Of a DNA stretch of 61,985 bases, positions 8,520 to 17,594 are shown piece after piece. Source of the stretch: Bacillota bacterium (GTDB lineage Bacteria; Bacillota; Clostridia; Christensenellales; Aristaeellaceae). How positions within the stretch are numbered: position 1 is the stretch's first letter; each line of letters opens with the position of its first letter. The notes beneath the pieces are model-generated. The model saw only the letters and a program-made list of their open reading frames with translations, was not told where the DNA came from and made no database searches. The DNA is taken from assembly GCA_023411175.1 (NCBI GenBank), contig JAEYPB010000068.1, positions 1-61,985 on the forward strand. Reading direction: 5' to 3'. A program made the position numbers and the translations under genes.

Positions 8520-9458
8520 TCATTCCCTCCCCTGCGTCAATTTCAGCGTTGGAATGACGCCCATGAGGAGCATCGCAAACACCGTGGTGGCGATGGCCGC
8601 GCCCACGCCGGGTTCCGGGATGCCGACGGGGTGCTGCCCCGCGACGCCGTAGCGGTAGAAGAGCGTGCCGATGAGGTCCGTGGTGTAATCGGGCGCTCCG
8701 TCGGCGGTCTCCATCGAGTACACCGCGTCAAAGGCGTTGAAGTTGGCCACGAAGGTGAGGATCGCGATCATGCCCACCACCGGCAGGATCAGCGGCAGTT
8801 TGATGCGGGCGAACTGCTGCCAGGCGGAGGCGCCCTCGATGGACGCGGCCTCGATCAGGTCGTCCGAAATGCCCTGAAAGCCCGCGACGAACATCATCGT
8901 CGGGATGCCGACCCACTGCCACACCGACACCAGCGAAACCACCGGCAGCGCGGTGGCCGTGTCGCCCAGCCAGGGGCGGACGAGAAAGCCCAGGCCCATC
9001 TTCTTCAGCGTCGCGCCCGCCCAGATCGGATTGAGCATCAGCTTGAAAAGATAGCCCGTGACCAATACCGCGATGGTGCAGGGGATGAAGATGACCGCCT
9101 GATAAAAACCGCGGCCGCGCATCGTGCGGTTGGTGAGAATCACCGCGAACAGGATGCCCAAAACGTTTTGAAGCAGCATGTGAAACGCGAAGAACACCCA
9201 GGTGTTTTTAAAGGCGTTCCAGAACCTGAGCGAGACCACCGGATCGGTAAACAGCCGCACGTAGTTGGCGAAGCCGACAAATTCGCGACCGCCGGTCGTG
9301 CCCGAGTAGAGCGACAGCCGCACGGAGTCCACCAGCGGATACGCCATGAAGACCAGATAGACCAGTAGCGCGGGCAGCACGTATCGCATCCAGTACCCGC
9401 CGCCGGGGCTGATGCTGCCGCCGCCCCGCCCGAGCGCCGTTCGCGGTTTTGCGGACAT
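8520..9458 (-). CDS. Carbohydrate ABC transporter permease, MalF/UgpA type
   Basis: A 312-residue membrane permease, partner of the MalG-type permease downstream. The start is the ATG at 9458, which has GGGAGGG upstream; the alternative at 9473 overlaps that site. The EAA loop reads EAASIEGASAWQQFARIKLP. Six membrane segments are apparent, the first at about residues 23-43. It is separated by 350 bases from the substrate-binding protein gene upstream, with a strong hairpin in between. Confidence 0.92.
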   Translation of the reverse strand: MSAKPRTALGRGGGSISPGGGYWMRYVLPALLVYLVFMAYPLVDSVRLSLYSGTTGGREFVGFANYVRLFTDPVVSLRFWNAFKNTWVFFAFHMLLQNVLGILFAVILTNRTMRGRGFYQAVIFIPCTIAVLVTGYLFKLMLNPIWAGATLKKMGLGFLVRPWLGDTATALPVVSLVSVWQWVGIPTMMFVAGFQGISDDLIEAASIEGASAWQQFARIKLPLILPVVGMIAILTFVANFNAFDAVYSMETADGAPDYTTDLIGTLFYRYGVAGQHPVGIPEPGVGAAIATTVFAMLLMGVIPTLKLTQGRE

Positions 9459-9808
9459 GGGGTTCCCTCCCATCCGGTAATACCAAGTAGGAATATTAAT
9501 TATTCCAAAGGGCCGAGAGATTTTCGATTGAGAACAAGGAGCCGGAGCGAGGCAACCCTCCGGGATACGCCTTCGGCGTGAAATGCAGCGCTACGCCAAC
9601 GCGGAAGGCGACGCAGTTCTCGGCGAAAAGATCCGGTCCGACGAAGAATTAATGTTTCGGATTGGTATAGAGTAAAACGGGACGAGGCCAGGAGGCCGGC
9701 GCGCCGCGCCCTGCCCCAGCCCGTCCGAAGGCCCTCGCCTTTCAATCGCGCCCGGTGCACTTGCACCGGGCGCGATTGTCCGCCGGCATGGCTGGCGGGG
9801 GAGCTTAT
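9459..9808 (-). other. Long gap inside a transporter operon
   Basis: These 350 bases lie between the substrate-binding protein and its permeases. Apart from the strong hairpin at the binding-protein end I see no gene. On the minus strand the middle contains GGCGTAGCGC flanked by GCGTTG and TGCATTTC. A similar string (GCGTTTCGGCGTAGCGC) occurs in the hppA leader, so this may be a decayed dispersed repeat. No clear internal promoter was found. Confidence 0.45.
9743..9778 (-). terminator. Perfect 17-bp inverted repeat after the binding-protein gene
   Basis: Arms CAATCGCGCCCGGTGCA (9743-9759) and TGCACCGGGCGCGATTG (9762-9778) with a two-base centre. It lies 31 bases after the stop of the substrate-binding protein. 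No strong T run follows on the minus strand, so it is more likely an mRNA-stabilising or attenuating structure that raises binding-protein yield over permease than a full stop. That role is inferred from other ABC operons. Confidence 0.6.
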
Positions 9809-11020
9809 TTACGCCTGAAGTGCCGCGAGGACATCCGCAGCGGCGGCGGGGGTGGTCTCGCCGCGGCAGATGGCGTTGAGCTGCTCAACCATCGGGGTGT
9901 AGTAGTCCATCATCTTCGGCCAAATGAAGCGGGCGTCCAAGGTCTTGCCCTGGTTCAGCGCCAGGATGTCGGTCACGCGCTCGTTCTGGAAGGTGATGGG
10001 GGCGTTGATCATCGGGAAGAAGCCGGCGGGCAGGTAGTCCGCGGTGGTCTGCGCGCCTTCCGGCGTGGCCAGCCAGGCGAGGAACGCCTTGACTTCCTCG
10101 GGATGCTTGGTGGCGGTGTTGCCGGTGATGCCCATGTCGGGGTGGAAGCACACGCCGGGGTTCTTGCCTTCCGGCGCCGGGAAAGCCATGGTGCCCCAGT
10201 CGATGTCGTAATCGTCTTTCAGCGGGCCGCAGCTCCAGGAGCCGTCAATCAGCATCGCGGCGTTGCCCATGCCGAAGAAGATGTTGGCGTTGTCGTTGTC
10301 GATGGACTCAAAGCCCTCCGGCAGGAACGGCACGAGCTCCGCGAAGTCCTCGAGGATCTCGACGAACTGCGGGTCATTGAACTTCTTCTCGCCGGTTTCG
10401 TAGGCCACGCGCTCCTCGGCGGTGATGTAGTTCGGGATCATGCCCAGGAGCACGCACTCCAGGATGTCCCAGTTGGAGGCGATGCCGTTGGCGAACACGG
10501 TGACGCCCGCGTCCTTCAGCTTCTGGCACATGGCGATGAACTCTTCCCAGGTCTTGGGAAGCTCGGTGATGCCGTTGGCGGCGAAGATTTCCTTATTATA
10601 GTAGATGGGCTGGGAGACGGCGGCGAAGGGCACCGCGAAGATCTTGCCGTCCGCGGCGGTCCAGGGCTCGAGGCTGGTGGCGGCGAAGTTCTCCTTCACA
10701 CCCGGGACTTCCGAGCAATCCATGGAGAAGCCAGCTGTGTACAGTTCCTCGCCGGTGGCGTAGGAGCGCGCGTAGTACAGGTCCGGGCCGGTGCCCGAGT
10801 CAAGCTGCATGCGCAGAACCGAGTTGTACTGGGAGGACTGGGTGGGCTCGAACGCGATGGTGACGCCCGTCAGTTCCTTGTACTTGGCGAGCAGCGCCTC
10901 CACCATCGCGGCGTCGGTGTTGCGCCAGGAACCCATGGTTAGCGTGACGCCCTCGGCGAAAGCGCTGAGCGGCGCGACCGCCAACAGGGCAACCAGAAGG
11001 AATGCGATCAGCTTTTTCAT
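9809..11020 (-). CDS. Sugar ABC transporter substrate-binding protein (CUT1)
   Basis: A 403-residue extracellular binding protein (bacterial solute-binding family 1) that delivers an oligosaccharide to the two permeases downstream. The start is the ATG at 11020, with AAGGGGGA upstream. The signal peptide is MKKLIAFLLVALLAVAPLSA with cleavage near AFA-EG. No lipobox cysteine is visible, so either it is not a classical lipoprotein or it is retained by its permease. The mature N-terminus VTLTMGSWRNTDAAMVEALL is typical of the family. The gene is divergent from a ROK repressor, its probable regulator. The ligand cannot be told from sequence. Confidence 0.92.
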   Translation of the reverse strand: MKKLIAFLLVALLAVAPLSAFAEGVTLTMGSWRNTDAAMVEALLAKYKELTGVTIAFEPTQSSQYNSVLRMQLDSGTGPDLYYARSYATGEELYTAGFSMDCSEVPGVKENFAATSLEPWTAADGKIFAVPFAAVSQPIYYNKEIFAANGITELPKTWEEFIAMCQKLKDAGVTVFANGIASNWDILECVLLGMIPNYITAEERVAYETGEKKFNDPQFVEILEDFAELVPFLPEGFESIDNDNANIFFGMGNAAMLIDGSWSCGPLKDDYDIDWGTMAFPAPEGKNPGVCFHPDMGITGNTATKHPEEVKAFLAWLATPEGAQTTADYLPAGFFPMINAPITFQNERVTDILALNQGKTLDARFIWPKMMDYYTPMVEQLNAICRGETTPAAAADVLAALQA

Positions 11021-11195
11021 GGATACGTCCCCCTTCAAGAATGATTGATATCCACAACGCGCGAGCGCGCGGTATCCACAGGTCCCCCGAAGGCCCGATC
11101 CGTCCCGTTTGGAAAAAATGAAAAGAGCGTTTCGCCGGAGCGCCCTGCGCCACGCCGCGCCCAACTTAACCAATAATATGTTTCATCGCAAAATA

Positions 11196-11224
11196 ATATT
11201 ATCACGAGCACCGCAAACATGCAA
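11196..11224 (-). promoter_or_regulatory. Promoter for the CUT1 transporter operon, with palindrome
   Basis: On the minus strand TTGCAT (11219-11224), a 17-base spacer, then TAATAT (11196-11201). The -10 overlaps the perfect palindrome ATAATATTAT (11193-11202), a candidate binding site for the divergent ROK regulator. The operator role is inference. The leader to the ATG is about 170 bases. Confidence 0.5.
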
Positions 11225-11347
11225 GGGATATTTTTTTGGTTTTTGTAGGGATTCACAAAAAATTCGGAATATGCGCGGTGCCAACGGCCCGTTTGGGCCG
11301 GTTTCCAGCCTTTATTTTGACTATTTAATTTTAGGCTGAAATTTTTA

Positions 11348-11376
11348 TTGCGCCCATAACCGGACTGTGCTATGAT
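11348..11376 (+). promoter_or_regulatory. Promoter of the ROK regulator gene
   Basis: TTGCGC (11348-11353), a 17-base spacer, then TATGAT (11371-11376), 34 bases before the ATG at 11411. Confidence 0.6.
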
Positions 11377-11410
11377 AACTACATAAAGCACCGGGAGAGG
11401 GGGCGTGGGC

Positions 11411-12553
11411 ATGGCGTGGGTCCCGAACCAGATGTACGTAAAGCGCAGAAACATGCGGATGGTGCTGGATTTGATCGCCCAGATCGGGCCCGTCGCCCGC
11501 ACCCAGCTCTCGGATATGACCGAGCTAAGCCCCGCCAGCGTCACCCGGATTGTGGGCGACCTGATCTCGCTGGGGCTTGTCCGGGAGGAGGGTACCTTCG
11601 ACCGGGCGCAGCGCGGCCGCAAGGCGCGCATCCTCCGGACGAACGCCGAAGGCCTGTACGCGCTGGGCATTTGCGCGGAGGAAAAAAGGCTCCTCTTCTC
11701 GCTGACCGATTTTCACAACAATTTCCTCTTCAGGTACGAAGCGCCCCTCGACCCCGGCGTGCCGGTCACGCCGGCGTCTCTGGCGGCCCTTTCCGGGAAA
11801 TTGCTTCGCAAGGTGAAGCCTTCGCTGGCCGAGGACTGGTCCCGCGTCCGGGCGGCAGGCGTCAGTATACCCGGCTATGTGGACAACGCCCAAGGCGTGG
11901 TCATCCGGTCCGACCAGCTGGGCTGGGTGGACGAGGACCTGCGAGGCCCTTTCGAGCGGGCGCTGGGCATGCCCGTGTTTGTTGAGAACGACGCAAAGGC
12001 CTGCCTCGTGGGCGAGCAGGCGCGGCTCGGTATCCGCCAGGATGACACCGCCTACCTCCTGATCGGCACCGGCGTTGGTCTCGCGATCATGATGGGCGGC
12101 AAGCTCATCCGCGGCCACCGCAACATGGCCGGTGAGATCGAGCACCTGAACCTGATGCCCGGTCTTTTGCCCGAGGATGTGCTGCAGGCGCACCTGGCGG
12201 AGCGGGGCATCCTCAAAAGCGCGCAGATCGCCTCGCCATCCGTCCAAACGCTGGACGACCTGATGATCGCCTACCGCCAGAACGCCGGTTTCGCGCGCAT
12301 CCTGGTGGAGGATGTTTTGCAGTACCTCCGGCTGGTGCTGTCCATGATCGACAGCTTTTACGACCCCCAGCGCGTCATACTGGGCGGCACCATCCCCCGC
12401 AAGCTGCACGAGGCCCTCGGCCCGCTGTACCACGACCCTCGGCTCTTGGTCGGCGAAGATTACGAGGCGTCGTGCATGCTGGGCGCGTCAATCGGCGCGG
12501 TTGACCGCGCGCTGGAACTCCTTCTGTCGGAACAGGACCCTTCAAGGGACTGA
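11411..12553 (+). CDS. ROK family transcriptional regulator
   Basis: A 380-residue sugar-responsive repressor: an N-terminal winged-helix domain (residues 10-70, with LSPASVTRIVGDLISLGLV as recognition region) followed by a ROK/glucokinase-like sensor domain. The sensor contains VENDAKACLVGEQA and LIGTGVGLAIMMGG. The usual ROK zinc motif CxxGxxGCxE after the GEIEH segment is missing; this protein reads GEIEHLNLMPGLL there and has no such cysteines. That suggests a pure regulator rather than a sugar kinase. GTG at 11405 is an alternative start. It is divergent from the CUT1 transporter, the likely target. Confidence 0.9.
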   Translation: MAWVPNQMYVKRRNMRMVLDLIAQIGPVARTQLSDMTELSPASVTRIVGDLISLGLVREEGTFDRAQRGRKARILRTNAEGLYALGICAEEKRLLFSLTDFHNNFLFRYEAPLDPGVPVTPASLAALSGKLLRKVKPSLAEDWSRVRAAGVSIPGYVDNAQGVVIRSDQLGWVDEDLRGPFERALGMPVFVENDAKACLVGEQARLGIRQDDTAYLLIGTGVGLAIMMGGKLIRGHRNMAGEIEHLNLMPGLLPEDVLQAHLAERGILKSAQIASPSVQTLDDLMIAYRQNAGFARILVEDVLQYLRLVLSMIDSFYDPQRVILGGTIPRKLHEALGPLYHDPRLLVGEDYEASCMLGASIGAVDRALELLLSEQDPSRD

Positions 12554-12610
12554 CTGCGTCTTCCCCATTACGCGAATCGAAGCCTTCCTATCCCCGCCGC
12601 AGCGTCAATC

Positions 12611-12742
12611 GTATCCGGCGGCGTGTACGCCGGATACGCGTTTGCCCCACCAGTTCAGACAACTGGTGGGGCAAACATTTCCTTCGGTCAGTGCGCCGCC
12701 CGGAAATCCGAAGATTTCAGGCGCACGCAGAACCCTCGTACC
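12611..12742. repeat. Composite palindromic repeat, full copy (three hairpins)
   Basis: Three consecutive hairpins lie between the convergent ROK and permease genes. The first has arms GTATCCGGCG/CGCCGGATAC (12611-12620, 12628-12637) around GCGTGTA. The second is a perfect 16-bp stem (12640-12655, 12661-12676). The third has GTGCGCC/GGCGCAC outer arms with an inner GAAATC-CGAA-GATTTC hairpin (about 12691-12726). Parts of this unit recur at 18446-18520, 33291-33353 and, diverged, 48973-49030. It may act as a bidirectional terminator. Confidence 0.65.
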
Positions 12743-12782
12743 TTCGCGCCGAAAGACGCCTGAGCGGATTTCGGCGCAATCC

Positions 12783-13769
12783 TTATGCTCTCTGCCCCTT
12801 CTCCGTGAAGAAGTTGAGCACCATGACCACGAGCAGCACACCGCCCCAGATCAGCGGGATAAAGAAGGGGTTGATCTCCGAAAACCGGTTCAGGCCGGAG
12901 GAGAGGATCTGAAGCACCAGGATCGCCAGCAGTACGCCCGACAGCTTGCCCTTGCCGCCGGAGGGGCTGACGCCGCCCAGCACCACGATGAGCACGCACT
13001 GCAGCGTATACACCGTGCCGTAGTCCGCCCGGGCGGAGTTGTAGTTGGCCAGCATGATGAGGCCGCCCAGCGCGGCGCATATGCCGGAGAGCATGTAGGT
13101 CTTCATCAAAAGCCGGTCGTTTTTGAGGCCGCTGAAGCGCGCGGCCTTCTCGCTGGTGCCCAGCATGTACAATTTCGGCCCATAGGTGGTGCGGGAAAGG
13201 AGGAAGCCCACGAAAGCCGCCACCACGGCAAACACCAGAAGCTGCGTCGGGACGACGCCGAAGAGCTTCCCGGCCATCAGCTCGGAGTAGGCCATCGGCA
13301 GTTTGGAGACCGCCTTGCCCTTCGTCAGCACGATCGCGATGCCGCTGAACAATTCGTAGCTGCCCAGGGTCGCGAGAATCGGCGGGATCTTCACCTTCGA
13401 GACCAGAAAGCCGTTGAACGCACCGGCGATGGCGCCCACCAGCACGCCCACTGCGATCGTCAGCGGGATGCCGTAGCCGGGCAGTTCGCCTTCACCGGCC
13501 AGCGCTTTCAAAAGCAGCCCCGACGTGATGGCGGCAAAGTTGGCGACGCCCACCACCGAAAGGTCGATGCCGCCGGTAATCATGCAAAGCGTTACGCCCA
13601 GCGCCATCAGCCCGAATTCGGGGAACTGCGCGCCCATCGTCTGGAACGAAATGGGGGTGAAGAACTTGTTGAACTTGAAGATCGCCATAAAGACAAGCCA
13701 CGCGGCTGCCAGTACGGCGAGCCGAATGATGTGCACGTCGCCACGGAAGCGCTTTTGGACGCCGTTCAT
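12783..13769 (-). CDS. Sugar ABC transporter permease (CUT2), second permease
   Basis: A 328-residue membrane permease of the RbsC/LsrC/LsrD group. The start is the ATG at 13769, which overlaps the stop of the preceding permease gene by four bases (ATGA) and has GGGGGTGG upstream. The segment MALGVTLCMITGGIDLSVVG is the signature loop of CUT2 permeases. About nine or ten hydrophobic segments are visible. It is the last gene of the four-gene importer operon. Having two distinct permeases rather than one homodimeric RbsC points to LsrACDB- or RhaSTPQ-like systems. Confidence 0.92.
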   Translation of the reverse strand: MNGVQKRFRGDVHIIRLAVLAAAWLVFMAIFKFNKFFTPISFQTMGAQFPEFGLMALGVTLCMITGGIDLSVVGVANFAAITSGLLLKALAGEGELPGYGIPLTIAVGVLVGAIAGAFNGFLVSKVKIPPILATLGSYELFSGIAIVLTKGKAVSKLPMAYSELMAGKLFGVVPTQLLVFAVVAAFVGFLLSRTTYGPKLYMLGTSEKAARFSGLKNDRLLMKTYMLSGICAALGGLIMLANYNSARADYGTVYTLQCVLIVVLGGVSPSGGKGKLSGVLLAILVLQILSSGLNRFSEINPFFIPLIWGGVLLVVMVLNFFTEKGQRA

Positions 13770-14785
13770 CGAGCCACCCCCTTCAGCGTACGCCGCGCGC
13801 CGGCGCGGGTAACCTGCAGCGCGCTGACGCCGGTGCCGATGATGATCAGAAGGCCAACCGCGAAGCCCTGCCAGAAGGTCGGGATGCCCAGAAGGATCAT
13901 CGAGTTCTGCACGATCACGATCAGGATCGTGCCCAGCATGCAGCCGGTCAGCGAACCCGCGCCGCCGGTGATGGCGGTGCCGCCCAGCACGACGCCGGCG
14001 ATGATCATCATCTCCATGCCCAGCATGTTGGTGGGGTGGCACTGGCCCATCATGCACACGCGGACGAGGCCCGCGAGGCTTGCGATCATGCCCACCGCAA
14101 CGTACAGCAGAAGCTTGATCCATTTGACGTTGAAGCCTGCCCGGTGGGCGCTGACCTCGTTTCCGCCCACGGCGTAGAGCCCGCGCCCGTACATCGTGTA
14201 GCGGAGGACGACAAACGCCAGGATCAGCGTCCCCAACAGAAAGAGTACCGCCACAGGCATCCGGGAGGTGAGGCCGGAGCTCGGGTTCTGCGCCACGAAC
14301 AGCGCGGATTTGCCAAACGCGTCCATCCCCGGCGGGATGACCGCCAGCTGCGTGGAGTTGAGCGCGCCCTGCATCACGCCTTTAAAGACCGAAGCCGTGC
14401 CCAGGGTCACGATCATCGCCGGCAGGTTGAACCAGGAAATCAGAAAGCCGTTGACCGCGCCCAGGACCGCACCCAGCGCAAGGGCGATCAGGATCGGAAG
14501 CCAGATGCCGCCCTGGTAGTTGATGTCCAGAAGAAATTTCGTCGTGGCGTAGACCGAAAGAGACGCCAGCGCCGGAAAGGACACGTCAATGCCGCCGGAC
14601 ACGATTACCATAAACGCGCCGATGGCGAACATGCCGGGGACGATCAGCGCGCTCGCGAGGTCCACCAGGTTGTTGGGCGCAAAGAACTGGCCGGAGCGGA
14701 ACTCGATCAGAAGGCAGAGGACGAGCGCCACCAGCGTAATATAGGTCTCATTTTGCCGGGATAGTTTTTTGATCACTGCGTTCAC
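13766..14785 (-). CDS. Sugar ABC transporter permease (CUT2), first permease
   Basis: A 339-residue RbsC-type permease, partner of the permease that overlaps its 3' end. MFAIGAFMVIVSGGIDVSF is the family loop, and VTLGTASVFKGVMQG and VLGGTAITGGAGSLTG are also typical. It starts six bases after the ATPase gene and is clearly in the same transcript. Sugar identity is unknown. Confidence 0.92.
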   Translation of the reverse strand: MNAVIKKLSRQNETYITLVALVLCLLIEFRSGQFFAPNNLVDLASALIVPGMFAIGAFMVIVSGGIDVSFPALASLSVYATTKFLLDINYQGGIWLPILIALALGAVLGAVNGFLISWFNLPAMIVTLGTASVFKGVMQGALNSTQLAVIPPGMDAFGKSALFVAQNPSSGLTSRMPVAVLFLLGTLILAFVVLRYTMYGRGLYAVGGNEVSAHRAGFNVKWIKLLLYVAVGMIASLAGLVRVCMMGQCHPTNMLGMEMMIIAGVVLGGTAITGGAGSLTGCMLGTILIVIVQNSMILLGIPTFWQGFAVGLLIIIGTGVSALQVTRAGARRTLKGVAR

Positions 14786-14791
14786 CCCCGC

Positions 14792-16273
14792 CTACATCAT
14801 GATGTCGGAAATGGCCTGCTCGGTCGCGCCGCGGGCGTCGAGCTTTTCGACGATCCTGCCGCGCTTCATCACGAGAATCGCCGAGCAGTTTTCGATCACC
14901 TCGGGCAGGTCGTCCGAAATGATGACGACCGCCATGCCCTTTTCCGCAAGGCCCTTCAAAATCTTGTGGATGTCGTGCTTGGAGCCGATGTCCACGCCGA
15001 CGGTGGGGCCGTTTAAGATCAGCACGTCGGGATTACAGGCCAGCCACTTGGCCAGCACCACGCGCTGCTGGTTGCCGCCGGAGAGCGTCTGGCAGGCGTT
15101 GTCGGGGTTCGGCGTCGCGATGGACAATTCCGCCACCCAGCGCCTGATTTCATCCGCGCGCTTTTTCCGGTCGATGACGCCGGCCGCGCCGGCCAGGTGG
15201 TCGATCTCACCGACGATGATGTTGTCGGCGATGGAGCGCGGCAGGAACAGCCCTTCGGAGAGCCGATCCTCCGGCACGTAGCCGATCCCGGCGCGGATGG
15301 CATCCGTCGGGCTTTCAAGCGCGACGGGCTTTCCGTCCATCAGGACCTCGCCGCTCTCGGCCTTTTTCAGCCCGAAGAGCGACATCGCCAGCTCCGTGCG
15401 GCCGGAGTCCAGAAGCCCCGTCACGCCCACGATCTCGCCGCGCTTCAGCGAAAAGCTCACGTCCTCGAACGCGCCGGGCAGGGTGAGGTTTTTGACCTCC
15501 AGCACCGGCTTTTCGCCCACGTTCTTCGGCGTAAACTGCTCTTCGTCAAACTCGCGCCCGGTCATGTAGAAGGTGAACTTCTTCTTGTCCAGCTCGCTGG
15601 TTGCGCCGGTGGCGACCAGTTCGCCGCTTCGAAGGATCGTGAACCGCTCCGAGATCTCAAACACCTCGTCCAGCTTGTGGCTGACGAACAGCGTCGCGAT
15701 GTCCCGCCTTTTGAGGTCCAGGATGATCTTGAAGAGCGCCGCCACCTCTTTTTTGGTCAGCGCCGTGGTGGGCTCGTCCATGATGATCAGCTTCGCGTCG
15801 GAGATCAGCGCGCGGCTGATGGCCACCATCTGCTTCTCCGCCACCGACAGGCTGCCCAGCTTCGCGGCGAGGTCTACCTTAAAGTCGATCATCCCGACGG
15901 CGCGCTCGGCGATCTCCCGGAGGCGCTTCCAGTTGACCGCCTTGCGACCGGCGGCCAGCTCCGTGTTGAACGCAAGGTTTTCCATCACGGTCAGGTTGGG
16001 GAAGATCGAAAAATCCTGGTAGATGACCTGGATGCCGTTATGGATCGCGTCGATCGGCGTGATTTTAGAAAACGCGCGCCCGCCGAACTCGCTTTTGCCC
16101 TCGTCCGGCGTGTAAACGCCCGAAATGATCTTGATAAGCGTGGATTTCCCACAGCCGTTCTCGCCCGCCAGGCAGTGGATTTCGCCCGGCGCGATCGAAA
16201 GTGAAACACCCTTCAGCGCGTTTACGCCCGCGAACGACTTTTTGATGCCCGTTACCTTGAGAAGTTCCGCCAT
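14792..16273 (-). CDS. Sugar ABC transporter ATP-binding protein (CUT2, RbsA type)
   Basis: A 493-residue protein with two fused ABC ATPase domains. The first half has Walker A GENGCGKST, an atypical signature LSVAEKQMV and Walker B AKLIIMDEPT. In the second half the Walker A region is degenerate (VTGLLDSGRTELAMSLFG), while LSGGNQQRVVLAKWL and VLILNGPTVGVD are kept. The second Walker B lacks the usual Asp-Glu pair, reading LNGPT rather than LDEPT, so that site may be weaker than normal. The start is the ATG at 16273, best spaced to AAGGGGC. Confidence 0.92.
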   Translation of the reverse strand: MAELLKVTGIKKSFAGVNALKGVSLSIAPGEIHCLAGENGCGKSTLIKIISGVYTPDEGKSEFGGRAFSKITPIDAIHNGIQVIYQDFSIFPNLTVMENLAFNTELAAGRKAVNWKRLREIAERAVGMIDFKVDLAAKLGSLSVAEKQMVAISRALISDAKLIIMDEPTTALTKKEVAALFKIILDLKRRDIATLFVSHKLDEVFEISERFTILRSGELVATGATSELDKKKFTFYMTGREFDEEQFTPKNVGEKPVLEVKNLTLPGAFEDVSFSLKRGEIVGVTGLLDSGRTELAMSLFGLKKAESGEVLMDGKPVALESPTDAIRAGIGYVPEDRLSEGLFLPRSIADNIIVGEIDHLAGAAGVIDRKKRADEIRRWVAELSIATPNPDNACQTLSGGNQQRVVLAKWLACNPDVLILNGPTVGVDIGSKHDIHKILKGLAEKGMAVVIISDDLPEVIENCSAILVMKRGRIVEKLDARGATEQAISDIMM

Positions 16274-16366
16274 AGGCATTCGCCCCTTTTTGCACTTTGC
16301 ACGCGAGAGGTTGGCCTCCGCCGATTCTCCCGCGCGCGGCGCGGCCTTTATGGCCGCCATATGCCC

Positions 16367-16400
16367 GGCCCCGCCGGTCTGGTTTCCGGCCGGCGGGGCC
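16367..16400 (-). terminator. GC-rich hairpin between binding protein and ATPase genes
   Basis: Arms GGCCCCGCCGG (16367-16377) and CCGGCGGGGCC (16390-16400), 28 bases after the stop of the binding-protein gene. No T run follows, so it is probably an intra-operon mRNA stabiliser or attenuator, in the same position as the hairpin in the CUT1 operon. Confidence 0.55.
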
Positions 16401-16427
16401 AAGGATTCATTGAAACTGAGCTAACAA

Positions 16428-17426
16428 TTAGAAGCCGAAGCTGTCCACGTTCTCCGCGTTGATGACGACCCAGCCCTGGCCTTCCAGAACCTTGTCGCTG
16501 CCTTCCTTGAAAGCAAGCGCGTTGTAGCCGTTGACGCCCAGATCCAGCGGGGTGGCGATTTCTTCACCGCGCAGCATCTTCAGCGCCATCGCGCACATGG
16601 CCTTGCCCGCAAGGGCCGGATCCCACAGGGTCAGAGAGGCGACCGCGCCGCTCTTCAGGAGTTCCGCGTTGGCGGCCGGCATGCCGGTGCCCGCGGTGAA
16701 GACCTTGCCCTTGAGGCCCAGTTCCTCGATGGCGCGGGCGATGCCCGGCGCGTCGTAGGAGGAGGTGCCCATGACGCCCTTCAGATCGGGGTACTTCTTG
16801 AACAGTTCCTTCGCCTTGTTGTAGGCGACGTCGCCGTTGTCCTCGGACTCGACGCGCGGCTCTTCCTCAAGCAGCGTCATGTTCGGGTAGGCTTCCTTCT
16901 GGTGCTTGACGCCGCCGTCCGCCCACTCGTTGTGGGAGGCGTTGGTGACGTGGGCGACCATCGTGGTGTAGATGCCTTCTTCGCCCATGGCCTTGGCCAG
17001 GTTGTCCATGATGAAGGCGCCGTACTGCTCGTTGTTGAAGGCCTCGATGTCGTAATCGACGTTCTCGAGGGAAGCGCCCTCGTGGGCGATGACGATGATG
17101 CCCGCATCCCGCGCCTGCTTGAGGACGGGCTCAAGGCTGCCCGGATCGACCGGAACCACGCAGATGGCATCCACGCCGGCGGCGATCAGGTCCTGAATCA
17201 GCTGGTACTGCAGCGTCGCGTCGATTTCAGGGGTGCCCTTCTGATAGATGTTCAGGCCGGTTTCGGCGGCGTACTCTTTCACGCCGGTATCCATGCGGAC
17301 AAACCAGGGGTTGGTGGCATCCTTCGGCACGACGACGATTTCCCAATCCTTTTCGTCGGCCAGCGCAGCCGTCGTCATAGACAGAACGAGAAGCATCGCC
17401 AGCATCAGGGCCAGGATTTTACGCAT
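16428..17426 (-). CDS. Sugar ABC transporter substrate-binding protein (CUT2, LsrB/RhaS-like)
   Basis: A 332-residue periplasmic-binding-protein family 4 member. The signal peptide is MRKILALMLAMLLVLSMTTA with cleavage near LA-DE. The mature start WEIVVVPKDATNPWFVRMD and QLIQDLIAAGVDAICVVPVD are typical of ribose, rhamnose or AI-2 binding proteins. With two different permeases downstream it is closest in architecture to LsrB/RhaS systems. AAGGAGGG precedes the ATG. A consensus promoter lies upstream, divergent from an RpiB-like isomerase that may act on the imported sugar after phosphorylation. Confidence 0.92.
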   Translation of the reverse strand: MRKILALMLAMLLVLSMTTAALADEKDWEIVVVPKDATNPWFVRMDTGVKEYAAETGLNIYQKGTPEIDATLQYQLIQDLIAAGVDAICVVPVDPGSLEPVLKQARDAGIIVIAHEGASLENVDYDIEAFNNEQYGAFIMDNLAKAMGEEGIYTTMVAHVTNASHNEWADGGVKHQKEAYPNMTLLEEEPRVESEDNGDVAYNKAKELFKKYPDLKGVMGTSSYDAPGIARAIEELGLKGKVFTAGTGMPAANAELLKSGAVASLTLWDPALAGKAMCAMALKMLRGEEIATPLDLGVNGYNALAFKEGSDKVLEGQGWVVINAENVDSFGF

Positions 17427-17594
17427 AGGGGTCCCTCCTTTATAATTCTCCGCCCGGGCGGAAACCTTTTTCGTTCCGTGTCCAGAAATAATCTGTCCCA
17501 TCGATTCAATGGCGAATTTGTACAAACATCAGGCAAGGCATGACCTAGATTCGCCCTTATCGTTATAATTGTATTGATCAAAAATCACGACTGA

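Larger units (their letters stand above)
11021..11404. other. Divergent regulatory region, no gene
   Basis: This 384-base gap between the CUT1 binding protein and the ROK regulator holds the two divergent promoters listed separately. It also has two direct TATCCACA copies (11049-11056 and 11073-11080) flanking GCGCGAGCGCGC in the minus-strand leader. AT-rich stretches around 11160-11240 and 11300-11350 may hold operators. I see no reading frame worth calling. Confidence 0.5.

Noticed and set aside
11049..11080. Two TATCCACA copies as DnaA boxes of an origin
   Set aside because: Only two partial matches in a promoter leader, with no dnaA, dnaN or AT-rich unwinding region.
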